NCBI GenBank assembly: GCA_039796575.1
Contig: JBDKJP010000012.1
Coordinates: 1-30,204 of the forward strand
Reading direction: 5' to 3'
Origin: UBA668 sp039796575
Lineage (GTDB): Bacteria > Actinomycetota > Acidimicrobiia > Acidimicrobiales > Ilumatobacteraceae
DNA: 30,204 nucleotides
The notes beneath the pieces were generated by a model. That model was given only the letters and a program-made list of their open reading frames with translations. It did not search any database and was not told where the DNA came from. Made by a program: the position numbers and the translations under genes. Every line of letters begins with the position of its first letter. Position 1 is the stretch's first letter. Below are positions 16,399 through 22,863 of this stretch, piece after piece.

Positions 16399-17703
16399 AT
16401 GAACACTCCCTACAACGAGGCACTCGGCCAGACGCTCATCGAGCGCACCAAGCGAGAGCAGATCGTCATCGTGGGAGTCACCCTGCCCGGCCACACCGAC
16501 GACGACACCGAGGCCGGGCTCGACGAGCTCGAACTGCTCATCGACACCGCCGGCGCCGACGTCGTGGCGCGGGTGATGCAGCGCCGCGACTCGCCCGACC
16601 ACACCTGGTACATCGGCAAGGGCAAGGCCGAGGAGCTGCGCGACATCTGCCTCGTGGTGGATGCCGACACGGTGGTGTTCGACAACGAGCTCGCACCGGC
16701 GCAGCAGTACAACCTGGAGAAGCTGCTCGGTCGTACCGCGCTCGACCGCACTGCGGTCATCCTCGACATCTTCGCCCAGAACGCGCACACGTTGGAGGGC
16801 AAGGCCCAGGTGGAGCTGGCGCTGTTGCGCTACCGCCTGCCTCGGTTGCGGCGTGGTGCCACCGCGCGCATGTCGCAGCAGCGAGGCAGCATCGGCGGCC
16901 GGTTCGGTAGCGGTGAGACCAAGCTCGAGGTCGATCGTCGCCGCATCAAGAACCGCATCAGCCGGCTCGAGAAGGAACTGAAGGACCTGCACGCCAACCG
17001 GCACCTGCAGGGCAAGGGGCGCAGCCGCAGCGGCCTCGCCGCGGTCACCATCGTCGGCTACACCAACGCCGGCAAGAGCACGTTGCTCAACCGGCTCACC
17101 CAGGCGGGTGTGCTCGTGGAGGACCGCCTGTTCGCGACGCTCGATCCCACCACCCGCCGTCTGTCGCTGCCCGGCGGTGAGCCGGTGCTGCTCACCGACA
17201 CCGTCGGCTTCGTGCGTCGTCTGCCGCACGGCCTGGTCGAGTCGTTCAAGAGCACGCTCGAAGTGGCCAGCTCGGCCGACTTCCTGGTGCACGTCGTCGA
17301 CTGCGCAGCGCCCGATCCGGAGGGTCAGATTGCGGCAGTGCGCGAAGTGCTCGCCGAGATCCAGGCGCTCACGGTGCCCGAGCTGCTGGTGTTCAACAAG
17401 GCCGACGTCGCACCCGACGTGGCGGCAGAGCTGGTGGCCCGCCATCAGGGTTCGGTGGCCGTCAGCGCCGTGACGGGGGAGGGCATCGACGACTTCCTCC
17501 GCGTGCTCGGCGATCGTCTGCGTTCCATCGCCAAGGTGGTCGAGCTCGTCATCCCGTACGAGCGTGGCGACGTGCTCGCCAGCGTGCACCGCGAGGGTGA
17601 AGTGGTGAGCACCTTCCACGAGGACGCGGGCATCCGCGTGCGTGCCCGGTTGTCGGAGGCCTCGGCCGGTCGACTGGCCGAGTTCGTCGTCCCTTCTTCC
17701 TGA
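16399..17703 (+). CDS. hflX: GTPase HflX
   Basis: 434-aa ribosome-associated GTPase that splits stalled 70S ribosomes or 100S dimers under stress. The N-terminal HflX domain contains YIGKGKAEEL and NELAPAQQYNLEKLL, and the middle coiled region ends in GGRFGSGETKLEVDRRRIK. G domain: P-loop GYTNAGKS at 220-227, switch-region ATLDPTTRR, DTVGFVRRLP (G3) and NKAD (G4). GGAGAGG (16385-16391) is the RBS. It is 22 nt after dapF, so probably in the same operon. Confidence 0.95.
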   Translation: MNTPYNEALGQTLIERTKREQIVIVGVTLPGHTDDDTEAGLDELELLIDTAGADVVARVMQRRDSPDHTWYIGKGKAEELRDICLVVDADTVVFDNELAPAQQYNLEKLLGRTALDRTAVILDIFAQNAHTLEGKAQVELALLRYRLPRLRRGATARMSQQRGSIGGRFGSGETKLEVDRRRIKNRISRLEKELKDLHANRHLQGKGRSRSGLAAVTIVGYTNAGKSTLLNRLTQAGVLVEDRLFATLDPTTRRLSLPGGEPVLLTDTVGFVRRLPHGLVESFKSTLEVASSADFLVHVVDCAAPDPEGQIAAVREVLAEIQALTVPELLVFNKADVAPDVAAELVARHQGSVAVSAVTGEGIDDFLRVLGDRLRSIAKVVELVIPYERGDVLASVHREGEVVSTFHEDAGIRVRARLSEASAGRLAEFVVPSS

Positions 17704-17707
17704 ACCC

Positions 17708-17733
17708 GCCCGATCGGGCAGGATGGTGCCTGC
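17708..17733 (+). promoter_or_regulatory. Palindrome and -10 before dapC
   Basis: GCCCGATCGGGC (17708-17719) is a perfect 12-bp palindrome just after the hflX stop; CAGGAT (17719-17724) overlaps its end and lies 9 nt before the dapC ATG. The palindrome could be a short operator or a weak hairpin. Confidence 0.35.
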
Positions 17734-18849
17734 ATGAACGACCCTGCCGGCTTCGTCCCACCGCCGTACCCGTACGACCGCCTCGACAAGTTCGCGCCGT
17801 TGGGCGCGGCGATGGAGGGCGGTCTGGTCGACCTCTCGATCGGCACGCCGTGCGATCCGCCGCCCGCCGAGGTGATCGCTGCGCTGTCGAGCAGCAACAG
17901 CGAACGTGGCTACCCGCCGTCGATCGGCACCGAGCCGCTGCGCCGTGCCATCCAGGGCTGGCTGCAGCGTCGGTTCGGGGTGGAGGCGTCGCTCGCCCAG
18001 ATCGCCGCCTGCGTGGGGACGAAGGAGTTCGTCGCCACCACGCCGCAGTACCTCAAGCTGCGCACCCCGTCGCGCGACACCGTCCTCTACCCGGCGGTCG
18101 CGTACCCGACCTACGAGATGGGCGCCGTGCTGGCCGGTTGCCGGCCGGTGGCCGTGCCCGCGAAGCCCGACGGCTCCATCGACCTCGCGGCCATCGACCC
18201 GGCCGATGCGGCCCGGGCCCTGATGCTGTGGGTGAACAGCCCGTCGAACCCCACCGGTGCGCTCAGCGACCTCGATGCCGCTGCGGCGTGGGGACGGGCG
18301 CACGACGTGCCCGTGTTCAGCGACGAGTGCTACGTCGAGTTCACCTGGGACGGCCCGCCGCGCACCATCCTCGAGCAGGGCATGCAGGGTGTGGTGGCGG
18401 TGCACTCGCTGTCGAAGCGGTCGAACCTGGCCGGGCTGCGCGTCGGGTTCTACGTCGGTGACGAGGAGCTCGTCACCTACCTCAAGGAAGTGCGCAAGCA
18501 CGTCGGCATGCTCGTGCCCGGTCCGGCCCAGGCGGCCGGTGCGGTGGCGTTGGCCGACGACACGCACGTGCAGCAGCAACGCGACCGCTACCGGGCGCGC
18601 CTCGAACGGCTGGCCACGGTGCTGTCGGCGTGGTCCGGGATCGACATCCCGATGCCGGCGGGCAGCTTCTACCTGTGGTTCGACGCCCAGGACGGCTGGG
18701 CGTTCGCCGAGCGACTGGCCCGTGAGGGCGGCGCGCTGGTGAGCCCCGGCGACTTCTATGGCGCCGGTGGCGCACAGAACGTGCGCGCTGCGGTGGTGCA
18801 GCCGGACGATCGGATCGAACTCATCGCTCGACGGTTGGGGGTGGCGTGA
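17734..18849 (+). CDS. dapC: Succinyldiaminopimelate transaminase
   Basis: 371-aa class I/II aminotransferase of the actinobacterial DapC type, forming N-succinyl-LL-diaminopimelate from the keto precursor with glutamate as donor. PLP marks: NSPSNPTG at 168-175, SDECY at 196-200, Schiff-base Lys228 in HSLSKRSNLAGLRVGF. The N-terminal PPYPYDRLDKF and DLSIGTPCDPP are characteristic of this subgroup. Location close to dapF supports the assignment. Its stop (TGATG) overlaps the start of the next gene by one base. Confidence 0.9.
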   Translation: MNDPAGFVPPPYPYDRLDKFAPLGAAMEGGLVDLSIGTPCDPPPAEVIAALSSSNSERGYPPSIGTEPLRRAIQGWLQRRFGVEASLAQIAACVGTKEFVATTPQYLKLRTPSRDTVLYPAVAYPTYEMGAVLAGCRPVAVPAKPDGSIDLAAIDPADAARALMLWVNSPSNPTGALSDLDAAAAWGRAHDVPVFSDECYVEFTWDGPPRTILEQGMQGVVAVHSLSKRSNLAGLRVGFYVGDEELVTYLKEVRKHVGMLVPGPAQAAGAVALADDTHVQQQRDRYRARLERLATVLSAWSGIDIPMPAGSFYLWFDAQDGWAFAERLAREGGALVSPGDFYGAGGAQNVRAAVVQPDDRIELIARRLGVA

Positions 18850-19553
18850 TGGCACGTGGCGGGTTGTTGTGGATCGGCGTCGGCGCGGCCGTCGCCGGTG
18901 TGGTGGTGGGGGTGGGCAGCCTGGCGGTGGCCGGTGCCACCACGAACGCGACGGTGGAGCAGTTCGCCCGGGCCCCAGTCGGGTGCACCACCACGCTCGA
19001 CTTCGACACCGCGGCCGTGTTCACGTTCTTCGTGGAGACGCGCGGCCACACCGACGACCTCGGCGGTGACTGCGCCGGGAACGGCATCACCTACGACCGC
19101 GGCGACGACGACCCGCCGCGGGTGGAGCTCACCCTCGTCAGCGACGACGGCGGGCAGATGACGCTCGATCCGGCCGACGGCGTCTCCTACGACACCACCG
19201 ACTTCGCCGGCACGTCGACGGCACAGGTGGCCATCGAGGCTCCCGGCACGTATCGGCTCACCGTGGTGAGCGACGACACCGACTTCGCGATCGCCGTGGG
19301 GCGCGACCCCGACGGCGACGCGATGCTGGCGCAGGCGCTGGGCGCGGCGTTGGCGGTGCTGCTGCTGGCGCTGGGCGTGGTGCTGATCGTGGTGGGCGTG
19401 CGTGCTCGCCGCACGCCGCCGGCCGAGCCGATGCCGCCCACACCGGCCGGGGGGACGCCGATGTGGGTGCCGCCGCCGCCGAGCACGACGTGGACGCCGG
19501 CGCCGCCGGCACCGGGCTCGCCGTTGCCGCCACCGCCGCCGCCACCCGCCTGA
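18849..19553 (+). CDS. Two-helix membrane protein with polyproline tail
   Basis: 234 aa from ATG 18849 (a GTG 3 nt earlier is possible). Helix at about 6-30, an exported domain of about 125 residues rich in Asp and Thr with three Cys (in VGCTT, GGDCAG), then a helix near 157-180, basic stop-transfer residues (RARRT), and a cytoplasmic tail that is more than half Pro, ending in PLPPPPPPPA. The middle part resembles exported beta-sandwich domains (APGTYRLTVVSDDTDFAIAV). No function recognised. Coupled to dapC; converges on lexA with a 4-bp gap. Confidence 0.75.
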   Translation: MARGGLLWIGVGAAVAGVVVGVGSLAVAGATTNATVEQFARAPVGCTTTLDFDTAAVFTFFVETRGHTDDLGGDCAGNGITYDRGDDDPPRVELTLVSDDGGQMTLDPADGVSYDTTDFAGTSTAQVAIEAPGTYRLTVVSDDTDFAIAVGRDPDGDAMLAQALGAALAVLLLALGVVLIVVGVRARRTPPAEPMPPTPAGGTPMWVPPPPSTTWTPAPPAPGSPLPPPPPPPA

Positions 19554-19557
19554 CGGG

Positions 19558-20199
19558 TCAGAGGCGGCGCATCACCGTGACGACACGGCCGAACACCTCG
19601 ACCTGGTCGGGCGTGAACACCATCGGCTCGAGCCGCGGGTTCGCCGGCAGCAGCGTGATGGTGTTGCCCTTGCGCTGATACGTCTTCACCGTGGCCTCCT
19701 CGCCCGGGATGCCGGCGATGACGATGTCGCCGTTCTCGGCCGTGGTCTGGCTGCGGGCGACGACGAAGTCGCCGTCCATGATGCCGACCTCGATCATCGA
19801 GTCGCCGCGGACGCGGAGCATGAACAGGTCGCCGCCGGTGCCGGTGAAGTCCTCCGGGAGCGGGAACAGCTCCTCGACGTTCTCCTCGGCCAGCACGTCG
19901 GTGCCGGCCGCCACGTCGCCGACGAGGGGCACGTGGCGCACGGGCCGGCGTTCGATGGCCGCGTCGGACGACGGGTCCCACTTGACCTCGATGGCACGCG
20001 GCTTGGTGGGGTCGCGGTGCAGGAAGCCCATGCGCTGCAGCGACGCGAGGTGGCTGTGCACGGTGGACGGGGAGGTGAGGCCGACGGCCTCGCCGATCTC
20101 TCGCACGCTGGGCGGATAGCCGCGGTCACGCATGCTCTTCTCGATGACTTCGAGGATGCCGCGCTGGCGGTCGGTGAGCTTCTCGGGTCGTACAGCCAT
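19558..20199 (-). CDS. lexA: SOS repressor LexA
   Basis: 213 aa. The N-terminal winged helix (LTDRQRGILEVIEKSMRDRGYPPSVREIGEAVGLTSPSTVHSHL) binds SOS boxes; the C-terminal S24 domain self-cleaves when RecA filaments form. The cleavage site is Ala98-Gly99 (DVAAGT), nucleophile Ser134 (RGDSM), general base Lys172 (TVKTY). ATG 20199 was chosen because MAVRPEKLTDRQ is the usual N-terminus and TTGACC-N17-TACGCT ends 6 nt before it; the longer reading frame upstream would include its own operator. A LexA box overlaps the -35, so it is autoregulated. Confidence 0.97.
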   Translation of the reverse strand: MAVRPEKLTDRQRGILEVIEKSMRDRGYPPSVREIGEAVGLTSPSTVHSHLASLQRMGFLHRDPTKPRAIEVKWDPSSDAAIERRPVRHVPLVGDVAAGTDVLAEENVEELFPLPEDFTGTGGDLFMLRVRGDSMIEVGIMDGDFVVARSQTTAENGDIVIAGIPGEEATVKTYQRKGNTITLLPANPRLEPMVFTPDQVEVFGRVVTVMRRL

Positions 20200-20205
20200 G
20201 TCGGC

Positions 20206-20246
20206 AGCGTACACGCGTTCGCCGAGATGGTCAAACACCCGTTCGT
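20206..20246 (-). promoter_or_regulatory. lexA promoter with overlapping LexA box
   Basis: On the minus strand TTGACC (complement of 20229-20234), 17-bp spacer and TACGCT (complement of 20206-20211) lie 6 nt before the ATG. The LexA box ACGAACGGGTGTTTGA (complement of 20231-20246) overlaps the -35. A weaker box, complement of 20246-20261 (CCGAACATTTGTTGCA), abuts it. Confidence 0.78.
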
Positions 20247-20268
20247 GCAACAAATGTTCGGTCGGAGG

Positions 20269-20314
20269 TTGACAGTCGAACGAGTGTTCTGACACACTAC
20301 GAACAGGCGTTCGG
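20269..20314 (+). promoter_or_regulatory. LysM-gene promoter 1 with two LexA boxes
   Basis: TTGACA (20269-20274) is followed after 18 bp by CACACT (20293-20298). LexA box TCGAACGAGTGTTCTG (20276-20291) fills the spacer; a second, ACGAACAGGCGTTCGG (20299-20314), lies just after the -10. With the lexA-side boxes this makes up to four sites in about 85 bp. Confidence 0.75.
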
Positions 20315-20339
20315 CAACATCTGTTCGATCGTCGCCCAT

Positions 20340-20369
20340 CGAAACCCTGTCACACCCTTCCTGAAGGAT
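20340..20369 (+). promoter_or_regulatory. LysM-gene promoter 2, PafBC/RecA-NDp-like
   Basis: The same 18-nt block as before recA (20340-20357), then CTGTCACAC (20347-20355), 8 nt, and AAGGAT (20364-20369) as -10. It ends 7 nt before the ATG at 20377, so this message would be leaderless. Confidence 0.55.
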
Positions 20370-20376
20370 CCACGAC

Positions 20377-20751
20377 ATGTCCGTCACCGCAGCGTCACTC
20401 AGCACTCGCCCCCAGCGGTACACCGTCGTGGTGCCCCACCGTCTCGCCGAGCCCCGCCCCACGGCACAGGTCTACGTGCGCCGCCGCCTCCTGGTCGGTC
20501 TGGTGCTCGTGGCCGTCGTGGTCGCGGTGTGGTTCGGTGCAGGCAGCGTCCTGGCGAACCGCGGCGGCGAACCTGCCTCCGCCGCTGCGGTTCGCCCGGC
20601 CGTCACCTACGTGGTGCAGCCCGGCGACACGCTGTGGTCCATCGCCGAGGCGCACCACGGCGAGCTCTCGCTGTCCGCCTACGTCGACGTGCTGGTGGGC
20701 CGCAACGGTGGCGCCACCATCCAGGTCGGCCAGGCCCTCCTGCTGCCCTGA
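20377..20751 (+). CDS. LysM-domain membrane protein, SOS-linked (ChiZ/DivS-position)
   Basis: 124 aa: a basic cytoplasmic N-terminus (1-37), one membrane helix (about 38-60) and an exported LysM peptidoglycan-binding domain (about 77-123, YVVQPGDTLWSIAEAHHG ... GGATIQVGQALLL). Its place, divergent from lexA and upstream of nrdR, is that of M. tuberculosis Rv2719c (ChiZ) and C. glutamicum divS, damage-induced proteins that restrain cell division. The sequence shows topology and domain; the division-checkpoint role is inferred from position and promoters. No catalytic cell-wall hydrolase domain is visible. Confidence 0.88.
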   Translation: MSVTAASLSTRPQRYTVVVPHRLAEPRPTAQVYVRRRLLVGLVLVAVVVAVWFGAGSVLANRGGEPASAAAVRPAVTYVVQPGDTLWSIAEAHHGELSLSAYVDVLVGRNGGATIQVGQALLLP

Positions 20752-20771
20752 GCCGCCGGGTCAGCGGCACC

Positions 20772-20789
20772 TCGAGGCAGTAGCCTCGA
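20772..20789. promoter_or_regulatory. Inverted repeat over the nrdR -10 element
   Basis: TCGAGGC-AGTA-GCCTCGA is a perfect 7-bp inverted repeat. TAGCCT (20781-20786) within it lies 8 nt before the nrdR ATG, so the repeat could be an operator on the nrdR promoter. Alternatively it is a short hairpin ending the LysM message, whose stop is 20 nt upstream. Confidence 0.4.
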
Positions 20790-20794
20790 CGGCG

Positions 20795-21253
20795 ATGCGT
20801 TGCCCGAAGTGCCAAGCCGACGACACCAAGGTGATCGATTCGCGCGAGGCCGAGGACGGCACGGTCATCCGCCGCCGCCGGTCGTGTGTGGCCTGCTCAC
20901 AACGGTTCACCACCTACGAACGCTTCGAAGAGGTGCCGCTCGTGGTGGTGAAGTCCGACGGGCAGCGCGAGCCGTTCGACCGGGCGAAGATCATCGCCGG
21001 GGTCAGCGCGGCGTGCAAGGGCCGCCCCGTCACCGCGGAGCAGATCGAACAGCTCGGTGAGGGCATCGAGGAGTACGCGCGGCTGCGTGGGCCCGAGATC
21101 CCGTCCACCGAAGTGGGCGTCGAGGTGCTCGACCGCCTCCGCTCGCTCGACGAGGTCGCGTACCTACGGTTCGCCAGCGTCTACAAGAACTTCGACGCCG
21201 CCGCCGACTTCCAACGCGAGCTCGTGCTGCTGAAGAAGTTGCAGGAGTCGTGA
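20795..21253 (+). CDS. nrdR: Transcriptional repressor NrdR
   Basis: 152 aa. Zinc ribbon Cys3/Cys6/Cys31/Cys34 (CPKC, CVAC) for DNA binding, then an ATP-cone (about 49-139) that senses ATP/dATP. NrdR represses ribonucleotide reductase genes when dATP is high. Motifs RRRSCVACSQRFTTYER and VVKSDGQREPFDRAKI are diagnostic. The gene follows the LysM gene, as in mycobacteria. nrdJ, a probable target with NrdR-box-like sites, is 4.4 kb downstream. It overlaps the next gene by GTGA. Confidence 0.96.
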   Translation: MRCPKCQADDTKVIDSREAEDGTVIRRRRSCVACSQRFTTYERFEEVPLVVVKSDGQREPFDRAKIIAGVSAACKGRPVTAEQIEQLGEGIEEYARLRGPEIPSTEVGVEVLDRLRSLDEVAYLRFASVYKNFDAAADFQRELVLLKKLQES

Positions 21254-22140
21254 GCGGCCGGCGGGTGCTGGCCGGCCTCGCCGTGGCCGCTGCGCTCGCC
21301 GCCTGCACCGACGGGGGAGCGTCGCAGCCGGCCGAGACGGTGGTCGAGGCCACGTCGACCACGTCGCCGCCGTCGACCGAGCCGAGCACCACCATGTCGA
21401 CCACCTCGTCGACGACGACCTCGAGCACCGCCACCAGCACCACTGCGCCGCCCACCACCGTGGCCGCCGCCGCAGCGCGTCCGGCCGACTTCCTCGGCGA
21501 GGAGGTCATCGGCACGTCGGCCGGTGGACGCGAGATCACTGCCTGGCACCGCGGCACCGCCGGTGGCACGGTGATCCTGGTGGTCGGGGTCATCCACGGC
21601 AACGAGAACGCCGGTCTGCCCATCCTCGACCGGCTCGGCGAGCTGCCGCTGCCCGCCGGCTACGACCTGTGGCTGTTGCCCCTGCTCAACCCCGACGGCT
21701 ACGCGAACGACGTGCGCGGCAACGCGAACGGGGTCGACCTGAACCGCAACTTCCCGCACGACTGGACCGCCATCGCGCAGCCGGGCGACTGGCAGTGGAG
21801 CGGCAGCGGCCCCGCCAGCGAGCCCGAGACGCAGGCGTACATCGCGTTCACCGAACGGGTGCAGCCCGCGCTCACGCTCTGGTACCACCAGGACCTGTAC
21901 CGGGTGTCACCGTCGTCGGGCCGCGACGGGCCGCTGCGGCAGCGGTACGCCGAGCTCACCGGGCTGCCGTACGAGACCGTCAGCGGCACGGGCTCGGTGT
22001 ACACGGGCGTCGCCGCCACCTGGACCCGACGCACGCTGCCGGATGCGATGTCGTTCATCGTCGAGCTCGGCCCCACGTTGCCCGCCGACGAGGTCGACGT
22101 GCACGCCAACGCCGTGTTGGCCATCGCCCAGATGGTGTGA
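21250..22140 (+). CDS. Lipoprotein M14 zinc carboxypeptidase (murein-peptide amidase-like)
   Basis: 296 aa. A lipoprotein signal with lipobox LAAC (Cys19) is followed by a Ser/Thr/Pro linker (about 30-75) and an M14 domain. Zinc ligands are His116 and Glu119 (HGNEN) and His213 (WYHQ); Arg166 (LNRNF) binds the substrate carboxylate; Glu272 (FIVELGP) is the catalytic base. LNPDGYANDVRGNANGVDLNRNFP is typical of MpaA-like enzymes acting on muropeptides, so the likely substrate is a diaminopimelate-containing peptide outside the membrane. GTG 21250 overlaps the nrdR stop by 4 nt, an unexpected coupling of a regulator to a cell-surface enzyme. Confidence 0.88.
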   Translation: MSGRRVLAGLAVAAALAACTDGGASQPAETVVEATSTTSPPSTEPSTTMSTTSSTTTSSTATSTTAPPTTVAAAAARPADFLGEEVIGTSAGGREITAWHRGTAGGTVILVVGVIHGNENAGLPILDRLGELPLPAGYDLWLLPLLNPDGYANDVRGNANGVDLNRNFPHDWTAIAQPGDWQWSGSGPASEPETQAYIAFTERVQPALTLWYHQDLYRVSPSSGRDGPLRQRYAELTGLPYETVSGTGSVYTGVAATWTRRTLPDAMSFIVELGPTLPADEVDVHANAVLAIAQMV

Positions 22141-22175
22141 GCGGCATGGTGTGAACGGGCCGAGGTGCGCGCGGG

Positions 22176-22844
22176 TCAGCGGTCGCGCACGTAGCGGGTG
22201 AACAGGAACCCGTCGTCCTCGAGCACGTGGGCGAGGCGCATGCGGCTCGACATCGGCGGCGCGCCGAGCGTGAGGCGGGGGCCGTCACCGCCGGTGAGCT
22301 GCGGCGAGATGGTGAGGTTCAGCTCGTCGATCAGGTCGGCCGCGGCGAGCAGGCCGTTCAGCGACGCCCCGCCCTCGGCCTGCACCACGTCGGCGTCGAG
22401 CTGCGCGAGCGCGGCGGCCAGGTCGACCCCGCCACGGCCGGCACGGATGCTGGCCACCGGCACCTCTGGTGCGTCCTCGGGCAGCACCAGCAGCGCCCGG
22501 TCGCTCTGCCACAGCGGCTGGTCGAAGTCGAAGTCGCCGGTGCGCGACACCACGGCGACGCGCAGGTTCGGCGTGCGCGGCGGGCCGTAGCCCTCCTTGC
22601 GGGCGGTCTCGGCGCCGACCAGCACCACGTCGACCAGGGTGCGCAGGGTGAGCAGCAACTCCTGGTCGACCGGGTTCGACAACGCCCGCGAGGTGCCGTC
22701 CATCACCGTCGAGCCATCGAGGCCCGTCACCATGCACAGCGCCACCCACGGCCGGCCGGCCGGGCGGGGGCGGGGCACGTCGTAGCACTCGCGTAGGGTG
22801 AGCGTGTCGTCGGGGCCCGCAGCGTGGGGGAACAGTCGGCGCAT
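22176..22844 (-). CDS. RibD C-terminal-domain (pyrimidine reductase family) protein
   Basis: 222 aa, dihydrofolate-reductase-like fold of the RibD_C family, without the deaminase domain of full RibD. Marks are WVALCMVTGLDGSTVMDGTS, VLVGAETARKEGYGPP, VVQAEGGASLNG and LNLTISPQLTGG. Such stand-alone proteins reduce a ribityl- or ribosyl-aminopyrimidine or related substrate with NADPH, but many have unproven roles; no riboflavin gene is nearby. The start MRRLFPHA (22844) follows CATTCT by 7 nt. The convergent M14 gene ends 35 bp away. Confidence 0.85.
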   Translation of the reverse strand: MRRLFPHAAGPDDTLTLRECYDVPRPRPAGRPWVALCMVTGLDGSTVMDGTSRALSNPVDQELLLTLRTLVDVVLVGAETARKEGYGPPRTPNLRVAVVSRTGDFDFDQPLWQSDRALLVLPEDAPEVPVASIRAGRGGVDLAAALAQLDADVVQAEGGASLNGLLAAADLIDELNLTISPQLTGGDGPRLTLGAPPMSSRMRLAHVLEDDGFLFTRYVRDR

Positions 22845-22863
22845 TGGTGAGAGAATGCCACTC
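22845..22863. promoter_or_regulatory. 19-bp bidirectional promoter
   Basis: GAGAAT (22851-22856) lies 7 nt before ATG 22864; on the other strand CATTCT (complement of 22852-22857) lies 7 nt before the ATG at 22844. The two -10 elements are the same five base pairs read in opposite directions. Confidence 0.45.

Noticed and set aside
16348..18855. An 835-codon minus-strand frame
   Set aside because: It lies opposite hflX and dapC, both firmly identified; no family motif is present.
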